Shown here in pieces: positions 42,396-50,801 of a DNA stretch of 64,000 nucleotides. The stretch comes from JANLYC01 sp963750495 (GTDB lineage: Bacteria; Actinomycetota; Actinomycetes; Propionibacteriales; Nocardioidaceae), in assembly GCA_963750495.1 (NCBI GenBank), contig CAVVQV010000004.1:1116001-1180000 (forward strand), in the 5' to 3' direction. The position numbers were made by a program, and so were the translations under genes. The notes under the pieces were generated by a model that worked only from the letters and a program-made list of their open reading frames with translations, did no database searches and had not been told where the DNA came from. Position 1 is the first letter of the stretch. Every line of letters begins with the position of its first letter.

Positions 42396-43663
42396 CAGAT
42401 CGACTGCCCACGTCTGTAGCGCAGGCCGTCGGCTGCCGGCATTCGTAGTCGTTGCGTGGCCAACGCGAGCACGAGCAGCGTGGCGACGTAAGGCGTCATG
42501 CTGGCGAACTCGACGGGGATCTGGTCGGTGGTCAGGTACCACAGCAGGAAGGCTCCACCGACCGCAGCCATGAGGATCGCCGTGGTGCGCCGCTTCTGGA
42601 GCAGCCTGAGAAGCGCCACGCCCAGCAGGCCAAGGGCGACGACCAGCACCAACGCGTGGATCGAGGTCGCGTCTCGGAGTCGGAGGCTGTCGGTGTACCC
42701 GAACAACAAGGCACCGGCGGCCGTGCCCCCGGGGCGCCAGTTGCCGAAGATCATCGCCGCCAGCCCGATGTAGCCGCGACCGTTGGTCTGGCCTGTCGTG
42801 AATCCGCTCGACGCGACCAGGGCCAGGTAGCCACCGCCGACGCCCGCCATCGCACCCGAGGTGACGACGGCGGCGTACTTGTAGCGGTAGACGTTGACGC
42901 CGAGGCTCTCGGCGGCGGCCGGGTTCTCGCCGCACGAGCGCAGCCGCAGCCCGAACGTACTGCGCCACAGGACCCAGGCCGTCGCCACGACAAGCACCGC
43001 CACCAGCACCGTGTAGAGCGACATCCTGGTCGTCAGCGCGGCCACCAGAGACGCCAGGTCGGAGATCACGAACCAGTGGTGGCCGGCAATGTTCGAAGCG
43101 GCGTCGGAGATGCCGGGGACCGTCACCCGCGTCGGTGTATCGAGACCGGTGAGCTGCTTGATGCCGCCTCCGTCGAGGTCCCGGAAGTACGCCTCGGCGA
43201 GGAACTTCGAGGCTCCGAGTCCGATGATGTTGATGGCGACACCGGAGACGATGTGGTCGACGCCGAAAGTGACGGTGGCCAGCGCGTGGAGCAGGCCACC
43301 CACGGCCCCGAGCAGCGCGGCGCCGAGGATGCCCACCCACGGTCCGTAGTAGTACGTGAAGTACGCAGCACCCCAGGTGCCGAGGATCATCTGGCCCTCG
43401 AGGCCGATGTTGACGACTCCCGCGCGCTCGGCCCACAGACCGCCGATACCCGCCATCAGGATGGGACAGGTGGCGACGATCGCCGCCCTGATCGTGCCGG
43501 TCGACGTCAGACCGTTGGCGTCGGTGATGATCCGCACGAACGAGACCATCATGATCGCGATGATGCTCACCAGCATCCACAGCCGGCTGAGCTGTTGGGC
43601 CCGCATCGTCCGTGCCTGGGTCGCCGGATCCGGTGTCGGTGGGGTCTTGGTCACGCTACTCAT
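42395..43663 (-). CDS. Nucleoside ABC transporter permease (BmpC/YufQ-like)
   Basis: A 422-aa permease of the branched-chain/ribose type used by BMP transporters, with about ten hydrophobic segments. The block GLWAERAGVVNIGLEGQMIL is characteristic of this class, and LRSCGENPAAAESLGVNVYRYK is the cytoplasmic coupling loop. The start overlaps the partner permease stop (ATGA, 43660-43663) and the stop overlaps cdd. Confidence 0.93.
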   Translation of the reverse strand: MSSVTKTPPTPDPATQARTMRAQQLSRLWMLVSIIAIMMVSFVRIITDANGLTSTGTIRAAIVATCPILMAGIGGLWAERAGVVNIGLEGQMILGTWGAAYFTYYYGPWVGILGAALLGAVGGLLHALATVTFGVDHIVSGVAINIIGLGASKFLAEAYFRDLDGGGIKQLTGLDTPTRVTVPGISDAASNIAGHHWFVISDLASLVAALTTRMSLYTVLVAVLVVATAWVLWRSTFGLRLRSCGENPAAAESLGVNVYRYKYAAVVTSGAMAGVGGGYLALVASSGFTTGQTNGRGYIGLAAMIFGNWRPGGTAAGALLFGYTDSLRLRDATSIHALVLVVALGLLGVALLRLLQKRRTTAILMAAVGGAFLLWYLTTDQIPVEFASMTPYVATLLVLALATQRLRMPAADGLRYRRGQSI

Positions 43664-44763
43664 GCCGTCACCTCCTCAGCCGGTCCGCGGGGACTCTCGG
43701 CATCGAGCTTCGCCGCGACGTTGCGTTGCTCTCGCTGGGCGCTCAACCTGCGTACGACCTCATAGGCGACGACGACAGCCAGCACGATGGTGCCCTGCGT
43801 GATCTGGACGACGTTGACGGAGATGTCGGTCTCGAAGGTGAGCCGGTTGCTCTGCTCGTTGAGGAACGCGAACAGCACGGCACCGAAGACGATGCCCAGC
43901 GGCTGGTTGCGTCCCAGCAGGGCGACTGCGATACCGGTGAAGCCGAGGCCGGCCTGGAAGGCAGTCCCGTACGAGTGCGCCGAGCCGTAGAACGAGGGCA
44001 TCCAGATCAGGCCCGCGATCCCACCGGACAGCAGCATCGAGACGACGACCATCTTCTTCACGTTGACGCCGCTGGCCACCGCAGCGGTCTGCGACATACC
44101 GGTCGCTCGGAGGTCGAACCCGAACCGGGTCTTGTTGAGCAGTAGCCAGAACCCGACGCCCAGCACGATCGCGAGCACCGACAGGGTCCAGACCGGCCCG
44201 TCAGCACGGTCGAAGAACAACCAGCCCTTCAGCTGGCTGCCCTCGGCAAGAACCTTGCTGTGGACGCCGTTGCCCTCGTGTACGCCGTACTTGTTCAACA
44301 GGTAGCCGACCAGCGTGACCGCGATGGCGTTCAGCATGATCGTGGAGATGACCTCGCTGACGCCACGGGTCACCTTGAGGATCCCGGCGATGCCGGCCCA
44401 GCCGGCCCCGACCAGGACGGCCACGATGAGGGGGATGATGATGTTCCAGATGCCACTGAACCAGGCAGCGCCGGCGAGGGTGGCGGCCACGTACGAGGCC
44501 ATCGTGTACTGACCTTCGACCCCGATGTTGAACAGGTTCATCCGGAAGCCGATGGCCGCGGCGAGCGCTGAGATGTAGATCAGCGACGTCTGGTCGATGA
44601 TGTTGACGATCGCCCGGTTGGACGGCTGACTGAAGATGATCGACCAGAAGTCGCTCGCGGCACTTCCGGAGATCTGGATCACCACGGAGGTGATGACCAT
44701 CGCTACCACGATGGCACCCAGAGGGGCGAGCAGAGCCATCCCCACCCGACGGATCAAAATCAT
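43660..44763 (-). CDS. Nucleoside ABC transporter permease (BmpD/YufP-like)
   Basis: A 367-aa permease paired with the previous one. AIGFRMNLFNIGVEGQYTMA is the class motif, and LRATGMSQTAAVASGVNVKK the coupling loop. About eight to ten hydrophobic segments are visible. It is joined by ATGA overlaps to the ATPase upstream and to the second permease downstream. Confidence 0.93.
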   Translation of the reverse strand: MILIRRVGMALLAPLGAIVVAMVITSVVIQISGSAASDFWSIIFSQPSNRAIVNIIDQTSLIYISALAAAIGFRMNLFNIGVEGQYTMASYVAATLAGAAWFSGIWNIIIPLIVAVLVGAGWAGIAGILKVTRGVSEVISTIMLNAIAVTLVGYLLNKYGVHEGNGVHSKVLAEGSQLKGWLFFDRADGPVWTLSVLAIVLGVGFWLLLNKTRFGFDLRATGMSQTAAVASGVNVKKMVVVSMLLSGGIAGLIWMPSFYGSAHSYGTAFQAGLGFTGIAVALLGRNQPLGIVFGAVLFAFLNEQSNRLTFETDISVNVVQITQGTIVLAVVVAYEVVRRLSAQREQRNVAAKLDAESPRGPAEEVTA

Positions 44764-46298
44764 GCCGTCTCCTCGGTTCCGCCGCTGCTCTCGCCGCCGG
44801 TCATCGCGGCGCCGAGCGCCTGCGGTGTGACGTCCTGCGGGTCGAACTCACCGACGAGGCGACCACGGAGGATGACCTCGATCCGGTCCGACAGGCCGAT
44901 CAGCTCGTCGAGGTCGGCACTGATCAGCAGCACGGCCAGTCCTTCGCGCCGGGCTGTCTTGATGTGGTCCCAGATCGCGGCCTGGGCGCCGACGTCGACC
45001 CCGCGGGTCGGATGGGACGCGATGAGCAGGACCGGTTCACCGCTCATCTCTCTGCCCACGATCAGCTTCTGCTGGTTGCCGCCGGAGAGGGATCGCGACA
45101 GCGTGTCGATACCCGGTGCTCTGACGTCGTACTGCTCCACAATCCTGTCGGTGTCCGCGCGCGCGGCACGACGGTCGATCCACATGCCTTTGACGGACGG
45201 CTTGCGGGTCTGGTGACCGAGGATGCGGTTCTCCCACAGCGGTGAGTCGAGCAACAGCCCATGACGGTGCCGGTCGTCGGGGATGTAGCCGATGCCGGCC
45301 TCCCGACGCTTGCGGGTGGACCAGGCGGTCATGTCGTCGTCGCCCAGCCGGATGTGTCCGCTGGTGGGCTTGCGCATTCCCATGATCGTCTCGACGAGCT
45401 CGGCCTGGCCGTTGCCCTCGACGCCGGCGATCCCGAGCACTTCGCCGCGCCGGATGTCGAACGTGACATCGGACAGCAGGTCGCGACCGCGATCGTCGGT
45501 CAGGGTGATGCCGTCGAGCGACAGCTGCACGGTGTCGGTGACCGTGGACTCCTCGGTCGCCGGTGACGGCAGCTCGGATCCGACCATCAGCTCGGCCAGC
45601 TCGTGCTTGGTGACGGTGTCGGGCTTCGCCTCGCCCACCGTGGTGCCGCGTCGCATGACCGTGATGTCGTCGGCGATGTCGAGCACCTCGTCGAGCTTGT
45701 GTGAGATGAAGAGGATCGTGTGCCCTTCGTCCTTCAGCCCACGCAGGTTCGCGAACAACGCGTCGACCTCCTGCGGAACCAGGACCGCCGTGGGCTCGTC
45801 CAGGATGATGATCTTGGCTCCGCGATAGAGGACCTTGAGGATCTCGACGCGTTGCCGGTCACCGACTCCGAGGTCCTCGACCAGAGCGCCCGGGTCGATG
45901 CCGAAGCCGTACGTGCTCGACAGGTCCTCGACGACACGCCGCGCGCTGTCGCCGATGCCGTGCAGTCGCTCGGCGCCCAACACGATGTTCTCGAGCACCG
46001 TGAGGTTGTCGGCAAGCATGAAGTGCTGGAAGACCATACCGATCCCGTGGGCGATCGCATCGGTCGGTGAGCTGAAGCTGACCCGCTCACCGTTGACGGT
46101 GACAGTTCCGTCGTCGGGCTTCTGCACGCCGTAGAGGATCTTCATCAACGTGGACTTGCCGGCACCGTTCTCACCGATCAACGCGTGCACCGTGCCGGCG
46201 CGGATCGTGATGTCGACGTCATGGTTGGCGATGACACCAGGGAACCGCTTGCCGACTCCCTGGATCACCACCGCGTCGGTGGTCGCCGTGGCTGTCAT
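44760..46298 (-). CDS. ABC transporter ATP-binding protein, two nucleotide-binding domains (nucleoside/sugar type)
   Basis: A 512-aa ATPase with two tandem ABC domains. The first has Walker A GENGAGKSTLMKIL and Walker B IIILDEPTAVL. The second has the altered Walker A VEGNGQAELVETI and signature SLSGGNQQKLIVGREM, the usual asymmetric layout of RbsA/BmpB-type ATPases. ATG 46298 has a CAGGAG site 6 bases away. It lies 162 bases after the BMP lipoprotein, behind two hairpins. Confidence 0.95.
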   Translation of the reverse strand: MTATATTDAVVIQGVGKRFPGVIANHDVDITIRAGTVHALIGENGAGKSTLMKILYGVQKPDDGTVTVNGERVSFSSPTDAIAHGIGMVFQHFMLADNLTVLENIVLGAERLHGIGDSARRVVEDLSSTYGFGIDPGALVEDLGVGDRQRVEILKVLYRGAKIIILDEPTAVLVPQEVDALFANLRGLKDEGHTILFISHKLDEVLDIADDITVMRRGTTVGEAKPDTVTKHELAELMVGSELPSPATEESTVTDTVQLSLDGITLTDDRGRDLLSDVTFDIRRGEVLGIAGVEGNGQAELVETIMGMRKPTSGHIRLGDDDMTAWSTRKRREAGIGYIPDDRHRHGLLLDSPLWENRILGHQTRKPSVKGMWIDRRAARADTDRIVEQYDVRAPGIDTLSRSLSGGNQQKLIVGREMSGEPVLLIASHPTRGVDVGAQAAIWDHIKTARREGLAVLLISADLDELIGLSDRIEVILRGRLVGEFDPQDVTPQALGAAMTGGESSGGTEETA

Positions 46299-46375
46299 GG
46301 GCGCTCCTGGAGATGACGGGTCGTGACGAGCTGACGGGCCGAGGACCTGGGTGGCGCAGCCCTGGCATGACACGA

Positions 46376-46408
46376 GCCCGGGACGAACGCTACCGCGAAG
46401 TCCCGGGC
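46376..46408 (-). terminator. Strong hairpin between bmp lipoprotein and ATPase genes (attenuator-like)
   Basis: GCCCGGGAC (46376-46384) and GTCCCGGGC (46400-46408) form a perfect 9-bp GC stem with a 15-base loop. It lies in the middle of the 162-bp gap inside the operon and may reduce read-through so that the binding protein is made in excess. Confidence 0.5.
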
Positions 46409-46417
46409 CCGTGAGCC

Positions 46418-46438
46418 ACCGGTGCGCATCACACCGGT
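46418..46438 (-). terminator. Second hairpin just after the bmp lipoprotein gene
   Basis: ACCGGTG (46418-46424) and CACCGGT (46432-46438) pair with a 7-base loop. On the minus transcript it starts 22 bases after the lipoprotein stop and may protect the 3-prime end of the bmp mRNA. Confidence 0.4.
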
Positions 46439-46460
46439 TCGTTGCTTGGTGCCGCCGGCC

Positions 46461-47540
46461 TTACGGCTTCGTGGGCACCTTGATCTCGCCGCTCTTGATC
46501 TGGTCGGCGTAACCGTTGATGTCGTCGATCGTCCCCTGGCTCAGGAAGTCACCAGAGGTCGCGTAGCCAACGCCATCTGAAGCGAGGTCGTACGTCTGGT
46601 AGCTCGTGAGCGGCGTGCCGTCCTTGACCGACTGGATCATGTCGTACGTCGCCGTGTCGACCCGCTTGAGCATCGACGTGAGGAGGTGCGGCTTCTGGTC
46701 GGCGGACGCGCTCAGGTACTGGTCGGAGTCGACCCCGATCGCCCACATGCCGTCGCCGGCCTCGACCGCGGCGTCGAAGACACCCGATCCGGAGCCACCG
46801 GCGGCCTGGTAGACCACGTCGTCACCCTTGTCGTAGAGCCCGGTCGCGGCGGCCTTGCCACCTGCTGGGTCACCGAAGCCGGAGAGGTCCGACTCCTCGA
46901 TGTAGGTCACGTCGACCTGGATGTCGGGGTTGACCGCCTTGGCGCCTGCCGTGTAGCCGGCCTCGAACTTCTTGATCAGGTCGTTGTGGACGCCGCCCAC
47001 GAAGCCGATCTTGCCACTCTCTGAGGTGTCTGCGGCTGCGACGCCGACCAGGAACGAGCCTTCGTTCTCTGCGAAGCCCAGGTAGGCGACGTTGTCGTTG
47101 GCCTTGTCGTCTGGGTCGAATCCGTCGACCACGGCGAAGCTGAGGTCCGGGTAGTCAGGTGCCACGGCGTTGACCGCGTCGCTGTACGCGAAGCCGACTG
47201 CGATGACCGGGTCATAGCCGCCATCTGCCATCTGGCGGAGCCGACCCTCGCGAGCCGACTCGGGCTCGCCGTCCTGCGCCTCGCCCTCGATGCAGGTCGC
47301 GTTCATGTCCTTGACAGCCTTGGCGAGGCCGGCGGCTGCGGCGTCGTTGAACGAGTTGTCACCCTGGCCGCCCACGTCGTACGCAAGACCGACCTTGGGG
47401 CCGTCACCCGAGAGGCTCTTGCAGTCGAGCGCAGCACTCTTGCTGCCGGTGTTGTCTGACTTCTTGTCGTCCTTGGCGCACCCGGCCAAGGCGAGAGTGG
47501 CAGCTACGAGAACTACCGCGATCTTGGTCGAACGACGCAA
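46461..47540 (-). CDS. BMP-family nucleoside-binding lipoprotein
   Basis: A 359-aa lipoprotein (lipobox LALAGC, Cys21) of the BMP/PnrA family, which binds purine and other nucleosides. Motifs: GLAYDVGGQGDNSFNDAAAA at the N-terminus of the mature part, IAVGFAYSDAV, DFDPDD-type VVDGFDPDDKAND and GVDSDQYLSA in the ligand cleft. TTG 47540 is preferred (AAGGAG 6 bases upstream) over the GTG at 47555. It heads the operon with the ATPase, two permeases, cdd, P450 and deoA, which strongly supports a nucleoside ligand. Confidence 0.93.
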   Translation of the reverse strand: MRRSTKIAVVLVAATLALAGCAKDDKKSDNTGSKSAALDCKSLSGDGPKVGLAYDVGGQGDNSFNDAAAAGLAKAVKDMNATCIEGEAQDGEPESAREGRLRQMADGGYDPVIAVGFAYSDAVNAVAPDYPDLSFAVVDGFDPDDKANDNVAYLGFAENEGSFLVGVAAADTSESGKIGFVGGVHNDLIKKFEAGYTAGAKAVNPDIQVDVTYIEESDLSGFGDPAGGKAAATGLYDKGDDVVYQAAGGSGSGVFDAAVEAGDGMWAIGVDSDQYLSASADQKPHLLTSMLKRVDTATYDMIQSVKDGTPLTSYQTYDLASDGVGYATSGDFLSQGTIDDINGYADQIKSGEIKVPTKP

Positions 47541-47676
47541 GACGACTCCTTCCACCCGGCGTGCTCGATAATTTCGGCACGCATCGCGGCAGAGCATAAA
47601 CCAGATTTTCGATCTCGCACCCCAGCCAGACGTGGTGCGCCCAGGGTCGATACGCGTTTGTGATCTTGTGACAGGG

Positions 47677-48882
47677 TCAGGTGGGGGACGAGTAGACCGC
47701 AGCCGCACAAAACAGGCGAACCCCCACGGCGATAGCACTCTCGTCAATGTCAAAACTTCCCTGATGAAGGTCACCAGCATCGGCAACTTCCGGATTTCGC
47801 ACTCCGAGACGTGCCAGCGCACCGGGAACACGCCCGAGAATCCAGCCGAAGTCCTCGCCACCCAGGCTCTGGTCCGTATCGGTGACCGCCTCGGCCCCGA
47901 GCAGGTCTGCGGCTACCGACCGGAGGAACGCGGTCGCAGCCTCGTCATTGACGCAGGGCGGCACACTCGTGTGCATGTCGACGTCGACGTCGACGCCGTA
48001 CGGCGCGGCCAGCTGGCGGACCAGGTCAGGGACGACGGTGTGGGCGGACTGCCAGACGCGGGCATCGAGGCAGCGGATCGTGCCTTCGGCGAAACCCTCT
48101 TGGGGGATGGCGTTGGCCGCCGCACCGGCGTGCGCCTGTCCCCAGACCAGGCTCAGCGCAGCCCGCGGGTCAGCGAGACGCGAGAGGACGGCCGGCAGCT
48201 CGGTGACGATGGCGCCGAGGGCGAAGACCAGGTCAGCCGTGAGGTGCGGCCTCGCCGTGTGACCACCGGGTCCTCGCAAGGTCACCTTGATGCGGTCGGC
48301 ACCTGCGGTGATCGGTCCGGCCCGGAAACCGACCTTGCCGACCTCGATCTTGGGGTCGCAGTGCAGCGCGAAGACCTGCTCGAGCCCGGTGGCGCCACCG
48401 TCGGCGAGAACATCGAGCGCCCCGCCGGGGGTGATCTCTTCAGCCGGCTGGAAGATCAACCGGACCGAGCGCTCCACAGCGCCCTGCTTCGCCAGCTCGG
48501 AGAGGACGAGCGCGGTGCCCAGGACGATCGCTGTATGGGCGTCGTGACCGCAGGCGTGGCAGACACCGGCGACGGTAGAGCGGTACGCGCCCACGGAGAT
48601 GTCGTTGAGCGGCAGCGCGTCGATGTCGCCGCGAAAGCCGATGGTCGGTGGTTCGCCACGGGAGCCGATGATGTCGCAGATGACGCCGGTCCCGGAGGCG
48701 AGCACGCGTGGCTCGAGGCCGGCGGAGATCAGCCGCTCGACGATCACGCCGGTGGTACGTGTCTCCTGGCGGCCCAGCTCGGGGTGACGGTGCAGGTCTC
48801 TGCGGAACTCGATGACCTCGGCCTCGATGCTCTTCGTCAGACGATCGATCTCATCGTGAAGGTCGGGGCGAGACGTCGGCAC
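47677..48882 (-). CDS. M20-family amidohydrolase (aminoacylase/AmiA-AmiB type)
   Basis: A 401-aa metallohydrolase. FRRDLHRHPELGRQET is the N-terminal signature, GFRGDIDALPL the metal-Asp region, CHACGHDAHTAIVLGTA the Cys/His metal loop, FQPAEEITPGGA the catalytic Glu pair, and SLGGEDFGW the last metal ligand. It resembles mycobacterial AmiA1/AmiB1 (Rv3305c/Rv3306c), which also sit near PNP. GTG 48882 is chosen (GACACT 6 bases upstream); an upstream extension would be the peptidase E shadow. Substrate (N-acyl amino acid or peptide) unknown. Confidence 0.92.
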   Translation of the reverse strand: MPTSRPDLHDEIDRLTKSIEAEVIEFRRDLHRHPELGRQETRTTGVIVERLISAGLEPRVLASGTGVICDIIGSRGEPPTIGFRGDIDALPLNDISVGAYRSTVAGVCHACGHDAHTAIVLGTALVLSELAKQGAVERSVRLIFQPAEEITPGGALDVLADGGATGLEQVFALHCDPKIEVGKVGFRAGPITAGADRIKVTLRGPGGHTARPHLTADLVFALGAIVTELPAVLSRLADPRAALSLVWGQAHAGAAANAIPQEGFAEGTIRCLDARVWQSAHTVVPDLVRQLAAPYGVDVDVDMHTSVPPCVNDEAATAFLRSVAADLLGAEAVTDTDQSLGGEDFGWILGRVPGALARLGVRNPEVADAGDLHQGSFDIDESAIAVGVRLFCAAAVYSSPT

Positions 48883-48948
48883 CCGCCTAGTGTCGCATTC
48901 GGCTGCGGAACCTCTGGTGCCGGACCGTTCGCGGCGGCGATCGCACTG

Positions 48949-48954
48949 CACAAT
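48949..48954 (+). promoter_or_regulatory. Candidate -10 box (leaderless) for peptidase E
   Basis: CACAAT followed by 6 bases and ATG 48961. Confidence 0.35.
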
Positions 48955-48960
48955 GGGCCG

Positions 48961-49611
48961 ATGCGGCTGTATCTCTCGTCGTTCCGCAATGGCGACCACA
49001 TCCAGCGGTTGCTGGGCCTGCGCCGTACCGACCGCCCGGTTGCCGTGATCGCGAACGCCGTCGACGACGCGCCCACGGACATCCGGAGCGAGGCGTTCAC
49101 GGGTGAGCGCGAACGTCTCGGTGCCGTCGGGCTGACGTGCGAGGAGGTCGACCTGCGTGACTTCGTCGGCGACGAGGCCGGGCTGGAGGCAGCGCTGCGG
49201 ACCTTCGAGATCGCGTGGATCCGCGGCGGGAACGTCTTCGCGTTGCGCTATGCGATGTCGCTGTGTCGAGCCGACCGGATCTTCCCTCGGCTGCTCGAGG
49301 ACGATGTTCTCGTGTACGCCGGGTACAGCGCCGGCCCGTGCTGCCTGGCACCGAGTCTGCGCGGCTTGGAAGCCTGCGATGACGTCGGTGTGGTGCACCG
49401 GTTGTATGGCGCCGAGCCGATCTGGGACGGTCTCGGCGTCCTCGACGAGGCCTTCGTGCCGCATCTGGACTCCCCCGGCCATCCAGAGACCGAGCTGCTC
49501 ACCGCTGTGGCCGAGGCCTACGAGCGCGAGGGAGTACCGCACCTGCGGCTGCGTGATGGCGACGTGTACGTCGTGGACGGCCAGACGAAGGAGCTGTTGT
49601 GTCGGAGCTGA
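48961..49611 (+). CDS. Peptidase E-like protein (S51 family)
   Basis: A 216-aa protein of the aspartyl dipeptidase family. The nucleophile serine is in VYAGYSAGPCC, after the conserved WIRGGNVFALRYAM. The family cleaves Asp-X dipeptides; actinobacterial forms are less studied. ATG 48961 lies 78 bases from the divergent amidohydrolase start and follows a CACAAT box. The 3-prime end overlaps the start of a broken phosphotransferase gene. Confidence 0.9.
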   Translation: MRLYLSSFRNGDHIQRLLGLRRTDRPVAVIANAVDDAPTDIRSEAFTGERERLGAVGLTCEEVDLRDFVGDEAGLEAALRTFEIAWIRGGNVFALRYAMSLCRADRIFPRLLEDDVLVYAGYSAGPCCLAPSLRGLEACDDVGVVHRLYGAEPIWDGLGVLDEAFVPHLDSPGHPETELLTAVAEAYEREGVPHLRLRDGDVYVVDGQTKELLCRS

Positions 49612-49870
49612 TCGCGACAGGCCGCGACGCCGTCGGACGCGTGCGGCGTCACTATCGCGATGGACGGGATGCGGTCGGCGAAGCCGCGATGGACGGGATG
49701 CGGTCGGCGAAGCCGCGGTGATGCGCTGGCTGGACGGTGAAGGCTTCCCGGTGCCGACGATGTCCGCCGTCGACGGTCCTGACCTGGTGATGGCGTGTCT
49801 GGGCCCAAGCCGTCTAACCGGGCGTTACGGCCCCGCACCGGGAAGGCTCCCCCGAAGGCGCTGGCGCTGA
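49599..49870 (+). pseudogene. Remnant of an aminoglycoside phosphotransferase-like gene
   Basis: From GTG 49599 the frame reads VSELIATGRDAVGRVRRHYR, which resembles the N-terminus of an APH/choline-kinase-like protein. At 49656-49717 a 29-bp tandem duplication shifts the frame. Without the duplicate copy the frame continues as GEAAVMRWLDGEGFPVPTMS and DGPDLVMACLG, the next family block. After about 49805 similarity stops and the frame ends at TGA 49868-49870. About 200 residues of the usual protein, including the whole catalytic domain, are missing. The start overlaps the peptidase E stop, so it was once part of that operon. Confidence 0.65.
49656..49717 (+). repeat. 29-bp tandem duplication inside the phosphotransferase remnant
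   Basis: The 29-base unit beginning GCGATGGACGGGATGCGGTC occurs at 49657-49685 and exactly again at 49686-49714, with one more matching base on the left and three on the right. As 29 is not a multiple of 3, the duplication itself causes a frameshift. Confidence 0.9.
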
Positions 49871-49880
49871 TGGTTGTCGG

Positions 49881-50636
49881 TCAGTTGCGGATGAGGTGGT
49901 AAACCAGCTTCACGAGTTCCTGGGTTCGCTCCGAGCCCGGAACGTCGATGGTGGTGCTGTCGCTCTGACGCCAGGCGACTGCCTGCTCCGCTTCGCGGCG
50001 CCACTCAGGGAACTCGGAAGCGAACCACTGGGCAGCAGCGACCTTCGAGGTCTGACGCGCGGTTTCGTAGGCGTAGAGGCTGCGGAACATCGTGAGCCGG
50101 ACGTACGCCTGGTGCCGTTTCTCCTGTACGCCGACGACCCAGTCTTGCCACTCGGCGACGAGGCCCTGGACCGTGGCCCGGAAACGGGCGGGTGAGATGG
50201 GCGGCAGGACGTCTGCCGCTGCGGGCCCGAAAAGCACGTACCCCCGCTCTTGCACGCAGTACAGATCGGTCAGCCAGTGCGGCAGGGCGGGGGTTCGGTG
50301 GAACGGCTCTCCAGGACTGATCCGGTGCACATCTCCGAGTGGCTCGTCGAAGCCGCTGAACACGGTTAGCGGGAAGTACCCGACCTCAAGCCGGTCCTGC
50401 CACTCGGGGTATCGCTCTGCTATCGAGTGATGCATCTGCGCGATGTCGTGCTCGGTCTCGGGTCTCAGCACTTCGCAGGTGACCGCAAGCAGGTCAATGT
50501 CACTTCGCTTGTCGTCGAAGTCACCGACGACGAGTGATCCGAACACGTAGAGGCCGACCAGTGATCCGCCGAGGTGCTCGATGATCTCCGCTGCGAGAGT
50601 GTCGAGCACCGGCGGGAACTCAAGCCGCCCGGTCAT
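49881..50636 (-). CDS. Nucleotidyltransferase-domain protein, aminoglycoside adenylyltransferase-like
   Basis: A 251-aa protein. The nucleotidyltransferase core is clear: LYVFGSLVVGDFDDKRSDID (Gly-Ser and the Asp-x-Asp metal pair). The C-terminal half (AYVRLTMFRSLYAYETARQTSK and AAAQWFASEFPEW) resembles the helical domain of AadA-type enzymes. Aminoglycoside modification is possible but not shown. ATG 50636 has an AAGAGGTGG site; the longer frame extends into the HNH control region. It converges on the phosphotransferase remnant. Confidence 0.85.
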   Translation of the reverse strand: MTGRLEFPPVLDTLAAEIIEHLGGSLVGLYVFGSLVVGDFDDKRSDIDLLAVTCEVLRPETEHDIAQMHHSIAERYPEWQDRLEVGYFPLTVFSGFDEPLGDVHRISPGEPFHRTPALPHWLTDLYCVQERGYVLFGPAAADVLPPISPARFRATVQGLVAEWQDWVVGVQEKRHQAYVRLTMFRSLYAYETARQTSKVAAAQWFASEFPEWRREAEQAVAWRQSDSTTIDVPGSERTQELVKLVYHLIRN

Positions 50637-50795
50637 GTCGACCACCTCTTCACGTGTGCCCTCTGGACGAAGCCTTCCAGATGGGGCACACGGATCCACG
50701 GGCAGCCGACACCCAGCTGTCGATGGCCCGGGTTCGGGATCAGAAAACCCTTGTGGATAAGGCGAATCTCGCTGGCCAGTGTCGGACATGTCAGG

Positions 50796-50801
50796 TAGAA
50801 T
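50796..50801 (+). promoter_or_regulatory. -10 box of the DUF222/HNH gene
   Basis: TAGAAT ends 7 bases before ATG 50809, giving a leaderless start; its last base is the first base of the LexA box. Confidence 0.5.

Noticed and set aside
49656..49717. CRISPR-like or minisatellite array
   Set aside because: There are only two copies without spacers, so it is a simple tandem duplication.
49881..50636. Confirmed aminoglycoside resistance gene
   Set aside because: The nucleotidyltransferase core and helical tail resemble AadA, but overall similarity cannot be measured here and many such proteins have other substrates.
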